Of a stretch of 51,334 nucleotides of DNA, positions 47,396-51,334 are shown one piece after another. The translations under genes and the position numbers were made by a program. Location: positions 1 through 51,334 of the forward strand of contig JAFXXW010000014.1 of assembly GCA_017542055.1 (NCBI GenBank), written 5' to 3'. The DNA is from Kiritimatiellia bacterium (GTDB lineage Bacteria; Verrucomicrobiota; Kiritimatiellia; RFP12; UBA1067). The notes under the pieces are model-generated. The model saw nothing but the letters and a program-made list of their open reading frames with translations. It was not told the origin of the DNA and did no database searches. Numbering within the stretch: position 1 is the first letter of the stretch; the number at the start of each line of letters is the position of its first letter.

Positions 47396-49858
47396 ATGGC
47401 AACCAAGATAGCACTCGCCGGCAACCCCAACTGCGGCAAGACCACGCTCTTCAACGAACTTACGGGCTCCAACCAGTACGTGGGCAACTGGCCGGGCGTG
47501 ACGGTGGAGAAGAAGGAAGGGTACTTCGACGGCCACAAGGATCTGGTGATCCAGGACCTGCCGGGCATCTACTCGCTCTCGCCCTATTCGCTGGAGGAGC
47601 GCGTTTCGCGCAACTTCCTGGTGACGGAAAAGCCCGACTGCATCCTCAACATCGTCGACGGCATGAACATCGAGCGCAACCTCTACCTCACCACGCAGCT
47701 GGCGGAACTGGGCGTGCCGATGGTGGTGGCGGTCAACATGATGGACCTGGTGGAGCGCCAGGGCGACAAGATCGACTTCGACAAGCTGGGCCGGCGCCTC
47801 GGCTGCCAGGTGGTGGGCATCAGCGCCCAGAAGCGGCGCGGCTGCCGGGAATGCGCGGCCGAGGCCATCCGCTACGCCAAGGCCGGGCGCGCGGGCGAAG
47901 TGCCGCACGTCTTCACCGGTTCGGTGGAACACGCGCTTGCGCATATAGAAGAGTCCATCCAGGGCAAGGTGCCGGAAAACTCGATCCGCTGGTACGCCAT
48001 CAAGATCTTCGAGCGCGACCACGAGGCGATCAAGGGACTGAACCTCCCCGCGGAAGTGCTGGAGCACGTGGAAACGCATATCGTGGACTGCGAGCGCGAG
48101 CTGGAGGACGACGCGGAATCCATCATCACCTCGCAGCGCTACGAATTCATCCAAAAGCTCGTCAAGGAGTGCGTAAAGAAAAACGAAAAAGCCCGCAGCA
48201 AGGTGCGCCTCTCGGATCGCATCGACCGCGTGGTCACCAACCGGATCCTCGCGATTCCGATTTTCGTCCTTTCGCTCCTCGCGATGTACTGGCTCGCGGT
48301 TTCGGAAGGCGGCCCCGGCACGGTGCTCACCGACTGGGCCAACGACGGATTCCTGGGCGACGGATGGCATCTGCCGTATTCGCAGCACGAATCGACCAAC
48401 GAGCGCTCCATCTATCGCGGCATGGATTGGGAGGCGGCCAGCGAAGCCTTCGCCAAGCCCCAGGCCTCGATCGAACGGTTCGAGGCGGCGTTCGACGATC
48501 CGGATAAGATCGATGCCGAGTCGGCCAAGGACGTCAAGGTGCAGGCCTGGCTCGAGGACGAGGAAACGGGCGAAATCGTCGAGGACGAGGACGGCAACCC
48601 CGACATCTGGGAGGTGGACTACCAGACTTATCTTTCCGCCAAGGCCATGGAGGAGCCGGAACCGAACGATTTCGGCATCTGGGTGCCGGGCGTCGGCGCG
48701 CTTTGCGGAGAATTGTGCGAAAAGTGCGGCATCGCCGAGGGAACCCTCGCGTACGCGCTCGTCAACGACGGCGTCGTGGGCGGCGTCTGCACGGTGCTGG
48801 GCTTCATCCCCGTGATCACCATCGTCTTCCTCTTCCTCGCGTTTCTCGAGGACTGCGGCTACATGGCGCGCGTCGCCTTCATCATGGACCGGCTCTTCCG
48901 GGGCTTCGGGCTGTCGGGCAAGAGCTTCATCCCCATGCTGGTGGGCAAGGGCTGCGGCGTGCCGGCGGTGATGGCCGCGCGCACCATCGAAAACAAGCGC
49001 GACCAGCGCATGACGATCATTCTCGCCACCTTCATTCCCTGCGGCGCCAAGACCGTCATCATCGCCATGTTCTCGGCCGTGTTCTTCCGCGAATACTGGT
49101 ATCTGGCGGCCGCGATGGACCTCGTCGGCATCGCCATCATCGTCCTGGGCGGCATCGCGCTCAAGAAGACCCGGTTTTTCGCGGGCGAAGCGGCGCCGTT
49201 CGTGATGGAGCTCCCCGCCTACCACCTGCCCACCTTCAAGGGCATCGTCATCCACACCTGGACGCGCGTCAAGGGCTACGCCGTCAAGGCGGGCGCCATC
49301 ATCTTCCCGGCGTGCGTGGTGCTGACGCTGATGATGACTTTCGACTGGTCGTTCCACGTGGTGGAGGACCTGGGCGACTCGATCTTGGCCTCGCTCGGCG
49401 GCGCCATCGCGTGGTTCTTCGCGCCGCTCGGTTTCGGCACCTGGCAGGGCGCGGCGGCGTCGGTTTCGGCCGAAATCGCCAAGGAGCAGGCCACGGCCAC
49501 GCTCGCGATGGTGGCGGGCGGCGAAGGCTCGGCGGCGGCCAACATTCTCCAGATGTTCAAAGACTTCGCCGGCGCCGACTACAAGGCGGCGGCGCTCTCC
49601 TTCATGATGTTCAATCTCTTTATCCCGCCGTGCCTGGTGGCGATCGCCGTCACCTTCCGCGAAATGGGCTCCAAGCTGTGGGGCTGCCTCGCGCTCGCCT
49701 TCCAGCTCTTCGTGGGCTATGCGCTGGCACTCAACGCCTACCAGTGGGGTCGGCTCGCGATCTCCGGCGAATGGGGATTCTGGACCGTGCTCGCGGCGCT
49801 CGTGGATGTCTTCGTCCTCTGGGCCATCTTCCGTCCCCAACCGAAAGGAACCAAGTGA
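47396..49858 (+). CDS. feoB: Ferrous iron transporter FeoB
   Basis: FeoB (820 residues), the GTPase-coupled inner-membrane importer of Fe(II). The N-terminal G domain has GNPNCGKTTLFNELTG (G1), NWPGVTVEKK (G2), DLPG (G3) and NMMD (G4), followed by the helical GDI region. The membrane domain has the two Gate motifs, with SGYMAR-like DCGYMARVAFIMDR, GKGCGVPAVMAARTIENKRD and FIPCGAK. Between the first and second membrane helices (about residues 320-425) is an insertion of roughly 100 very acidic residues (WLEDEETGEIVEDEDGNPD) not seen in E. coli FeoB, predicted to face the periplasm. AGGAACC precedes the ATG. Confidence 0.96.
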   Translation: MATKIALAGNPNCGKTTLFNELTGSNQYVGNWPGVTVEKKEGYFDGHKDLVIQDLPGIYSLSPYSLEERVSRNFLVTEKPDCILNIVDGMNIERNLYLTTQLAELGVPMVVAVNMMDLVERQGDKIDFDKLGRRLGCQVVGISAQKRRGCRECAAEAIRYAKAGRAGEVPHVFTGSVEHALAHIEESIQGKVPENSIRWYAIKIFERDHEAIKGLNLPAEVLEHVETHIVDCERELEDDAESIITSQRYEFIQKLVKECVKKNEKARSKVRLSDRIDRVVTNRILAIPIFVLSLLAMYWLAVSEGGPGTVLTDWANDGFLGDGWHLPYSQHESTNERSIYRGMDWEAASEAFAKPQASIERFEAAFDDPDKIDAESAKDVKVQAWLEDEETGEIVEDEDGNPDIWEVDYQTYLSAKAMEEPEPNDFGIWVPGVGALCGELCEKCGIAEGTLAYALVNDGVVGGVCTVLGFIPVITIVFLFLAFLEDCGYMARVAFIMDRLFRGFGLSGKSFIPMLVGKGCGVPAVMAARTIENKRDQRMTIILATFIPCGAKTVIIAMFSAVFFREYWYLAAAMDLVGIAIIVLGGIALKKTRFFAGEAAPFVMELPAYHLPTFKGIVIHTWTRVKGYAVKAGAIIFPACVVLTLMMTFDWSFHVVEDLGDSILASLGGAIAWFFAPLGFGTWQGAAASVSAEIAKEQATATLAMVAGGEGSAAANILQMFKDFAGADYKAAALSFMMFNLFIPPCLVAIAVTFREMGSKLWGCLALAFQLFVGYALALNAYQWGRLAISGEWGFWTVLAALVDVFVLWAIFRPQPKGTK

Positions 49859-49995
49859 TGGGTAACGTAATCGTAGGGGCGGTAATCATTCTCCTCGCGG
49901 GGTTCGCCGCGTGGCGGCACTTTGGCCGCAAGGGCCAAGGCGGCAAGTCGTGTCCCGGTTGCGGTTGCGGCTGTGGGTGCGACTGCTGCGGCTGA
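49858..49995 (+). CDS. FeoB-associated Cys-rich membrane mini-protein
   Basis: A 45-residue protein: one membrane helix (GNVIVGAVIILLAGFAAW) and a basic stretch, then a tail CPGCGCGCGCDCCG with seven cysteines. It matches the FeoB-associated Cys-rich family often found right after feoB. Role unknown; metal chaperoning or redox of Fe(II) at the transporter is inferred. Its ATG shares a base with the feoB stop (TGATG). Confidence 0.85.
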   Translation: MGNVIVGAVIILLAGFAAWRHFGRKGQGGKSCPGCGCGCGCDCCG

Positions 49996-50013
49996 GCCGG
50001 AAAGGAGCCTGGA

Positions 50014-51021
50014 ATGAACGACATCCTGCTCGCGTTTCTGCACGTGTTCGCCATGATGGCGCCGTGGCTCGTCTTCGGCTTCCTGATGGCGGGAATCATC
50101 GCCGTCTGGATTCCGCGTAGCTGGGTCAACCGGACGATGGGCGGGCGCTCGGGCTTGAGCGGAATCCTGCGCGCGGTGGCCATCGGGGTGCCGCTGCCCA
50201 TCTGTTCGTGCGGCGTATTGCCCATCGCGGCGGGACTGCGCAAGCACGGCGCGGGCAAGGGCCCGACGGCGGCGCTGCTCGTTTCCACCCCGCAAACCGG
50301 CATCGACTCGATTCTCGCCACCTACGCCCTGATGGGACCGGTGTTCGCGATCGCGCGACCCGTCGCCGCCGCGCTGACCGGCATCGTCGGCGGCATGGTG
50401 GTGTCGGCGGTGGGCGGCGAAGACGCGGAACCGGTCAAGGTGGAGGAGTCGCCCGTCGTTTCGCGCGGGCTCCAGGCGATATTCTGGCAGGCGTACCGGC
50501 GGCTGTTGGGGTCGGTGGCCCAACCGCTCGCGCTGGGGCTGGCTGTTTCCGCGCTCGTGACGGTGCTGGTGCCCGACAACTTCTTCGCGGAGGCGTTTCG
50601 CGGCAACGACTGGATCGCGATGCCGGTCATGGCCTTGGTGGGCTTTCCGATGTACGTGTGCTCCACGGCGTCCATCCCCATCGCCGCCTCGCTCGTCCTG
50701 AAGGGCGTTTCCCCCGGCGCGGCGTTCGTGTTTCTCATGGTGGGCCCGGCGATGAACGCGATGTCGCTCACCACTGTTTCCGCGCTCGTCGGTCGCAAGG
50801 CGGCCATCGCGTATCTCGTGACGATTCTCGCGGGGGCGCTCCTCTGCGGCACCGTGATCAATCTCATCCCGGGCGCGGCTTCCGCCACCACGCTTGCCGC
50901 CTCGGCCGGCCACTCGCTTTCCTGGGTGCACTGGGTCTCCGCCGCCTTCCTGGCGTCGATGATGGTCTACAATCTCGTCCGCCCCGTGAACATGCCCTAC
51001 CGCCACCCGAGCAAGCAATAA
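50014..51021 (+). CDS. Permease of the SO_0444/ArsP-like (DUF318) family
   Basis: A 335-residue polytopic membrane protein with eight to ten helices in two similar halves. The first half carries VPLPICSCGVLPIAAGLRKH and STPQTGIDS; the second has GFPMYVCSTASIPIAASLVL and GPAMNAMSLTT. These paired CSCG and CSTAS motifs define the permease family that includes putative Cu/Zn effluxers and the organoarsenical exporter ArsP. Here it ends the feo operon, so a divalent-metal substrate is plausible but inferred. GGAAAGGAGCC precedes the ATG. Confidence 0.82.
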   Translation: MNDILLAFLHVFAMMAPWLVFGFLMAGIIAVWIPRSWVNRTMGGRSGLSGILRAVAIGVPLPICSCGVLPIAAGLRKHGAGKGPTAALLVSTPQTGIDSILATYALMGPVFAIARPVAAALTGIVGGMVVSAVGGEDAEPVKVEESPVVSRGLQAIFWQAYRRLLGSVAQPLALGLAVSALVTVLVPDNFFAEAFRGNDWIAMPVMALVGFPMYVCSTASIPIAASLVLKGVSPGAAFVFLMVGPAMNAMSLTTVSALVGRKAAIAYLVTILAGALLCGTVINLIPGAASATTLAASAGHSLSWVHWVSAAFLASMMVYNLVRPVNMPYRHPSKQ

Positions 51022-51033
51022 GCAAAGGTAAAT

Positions 51034-51056
51034 GGGGCGGGGGGTTGCCCCGCCCC
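51034..51056. terminator. Terminator hairpin at the end of the feo operon
   Basis: A 9-bp all-GC stem (GGGGCGGGG with CCCCGCCCC) and GGTTG loop, between convergent genes. Only a short T-run follows, so termination efficiency is uncertain. Confidence 0.7.
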
Positions 51057-51064
51057 CGGTGGTT

Positions 51065-51334
51065 TTACAATCCAAGAATCCGGATGTCGCTGGCGGTGCC
51101 GCGGCCGATGTAGCTTTGGTTGCGGCTGGCGATGTGGGTGTTGACGAAGAGCTTAGGGATGGTTCCCGGCTTGATTGCAATGTCCTCGCGCTTGCCCGCG
51201 AACCACTTGAGCCGCAGTTCCTCGGGCGTATTTTTGAGGATATAGTGGTCTAGTCCCGTCAGGTTGCCCACAATGTACTTGCGAGGCATGCCATTTGGCT
51301 GTTCCCACCGGATCATCACGGTGTCGCCTTTATC
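51065..51334 (-). CDS. 3' end of an unknown gene (partial)
   Basis: The last 89 codons of a leftward gene that enters from the right edge; the frame is open to the end of the window. The residues (MIRWEQPNGMPRKYIVGNLT, LDHYILKNTPEELRLKWFAG, IASRNQSYIGRGTASDIRIL) form a mixed, mostly beta-like region without a motif I know. A GTG at 51319 and an ATG at 51316 lie inside but have no ribosome site, so they are probably internal. Confidence 0.6.
   Translation of the reverse strand, partial: DKGDTVMIRWEQPNGMPRKYIVGNLTGLDHYILKNTPEELRLKWFAGKREDIAIKPGTIPKLFVNTHIASRNQSYIGRGTASDIRILGL

Noticed and set aside
1..51334. CRISPR arrays, insertion sequences, prophage, integrase or toxin-antitoxin genes
   Set aside because: No spaced repeats, terminal inverted repeats, transposase or phage motifs were seen; the window looks like stable core chromosome.

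Overview
The window is a densely packed, GC-rich bacterial chromosome segment. It holds about 45 protein genes, one tRNA gene, and no CRISPR array, insertion sequence, prophage or rRNA. Most genes abut or overlap by a few bases (ATGA or TGATG junctions), so the region is a series of long operons. No gene-free stretch exceeds about 240 bases. An exosortase with an EpsI-like tail, surface beta-repeat proteins, type III glutamine synthetase, a short dcw cluster and many small secreted proteins of unknown function suggest a Gram-negative member of the PVC superphylum, perhaps a Kiritimatiellota-like gut or sediment lineage. That placement is inference; no rRNA gene is present to anchor it.

Layout. 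(1) 1-51: start of a divergent gene cut by the left edge. (2) 189-10215: asd, secreted coiled-coil protein, lysophospholipid acyltransferase, thrS, serA-like, gspF-like, glnN (GSIII), DUF192, dus. (3) 10208-13805: zinc-finger protein of unknown function and pheT. (4) 13964-17661: secreted protein, tatA, uvrC, DUF218 and dtd, the last interrupted by an in-frame TAG. (5) 17738-18322, minus strand: repeat surface protein, divergent from (6) 18457-28252: lectin/beta-strand surface protein, nadA, exosortase-EpsI, a glycan-priming transferase fused to a nucleotide-binding domain, malic enzyme, and an HrpB helicase fused in frame to a GH16 glucanase. (7) 28335-33056: two related lytic-transglycosylase-like proteins, purN, polyprenyl synthase, beta-CASP nuclease. 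(8) 33162-36685: mraZ, rsmH, ftsL-like, ftsI. (9) tRNA-Arg(CCG). (10) 36820-37812, minus: thioredoxin-like secreted protein. (11) 37956-38186: small lipoprotein. (12) 38419-46809: rpsB, tsf, gatB fused in frame to a lipoprotein, trmJ-like, two oligopeptide-type ABC permeases, Ser/Thr kinase. (13) 46902-51021: feoA, feoA, feoB, Cys-rich mini-protein, metal permease. (14) 51065-51334, minus: 3' part of an unknown gene.

Three things stand out. First, operon-head promoters are unusually uniform. They have a TTGAnn-type -35, a 17-18 base spacer and an extended -10 TATGATATAAT. Four also share an identical T-rich block just upstream of the -35. In six of them the first ATG begins only 7-11 bases after the -10, which predicts leaderless or nearly leaderless mRNAs; genes inside operons use ordinary AGGAGG-like sites. 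Second, two housekeeping enzymes (HrpB and GatB) run without a stop codon into an exported domain, and in each the basic enzyme C-terminus doubles as the start of a signal peptide. Third, there are candidate cis-regulatory elements: a folded leader before rpsB, 10-bp repeats over the mraZ promoter, and a shared motif in front of feoA and feoB.
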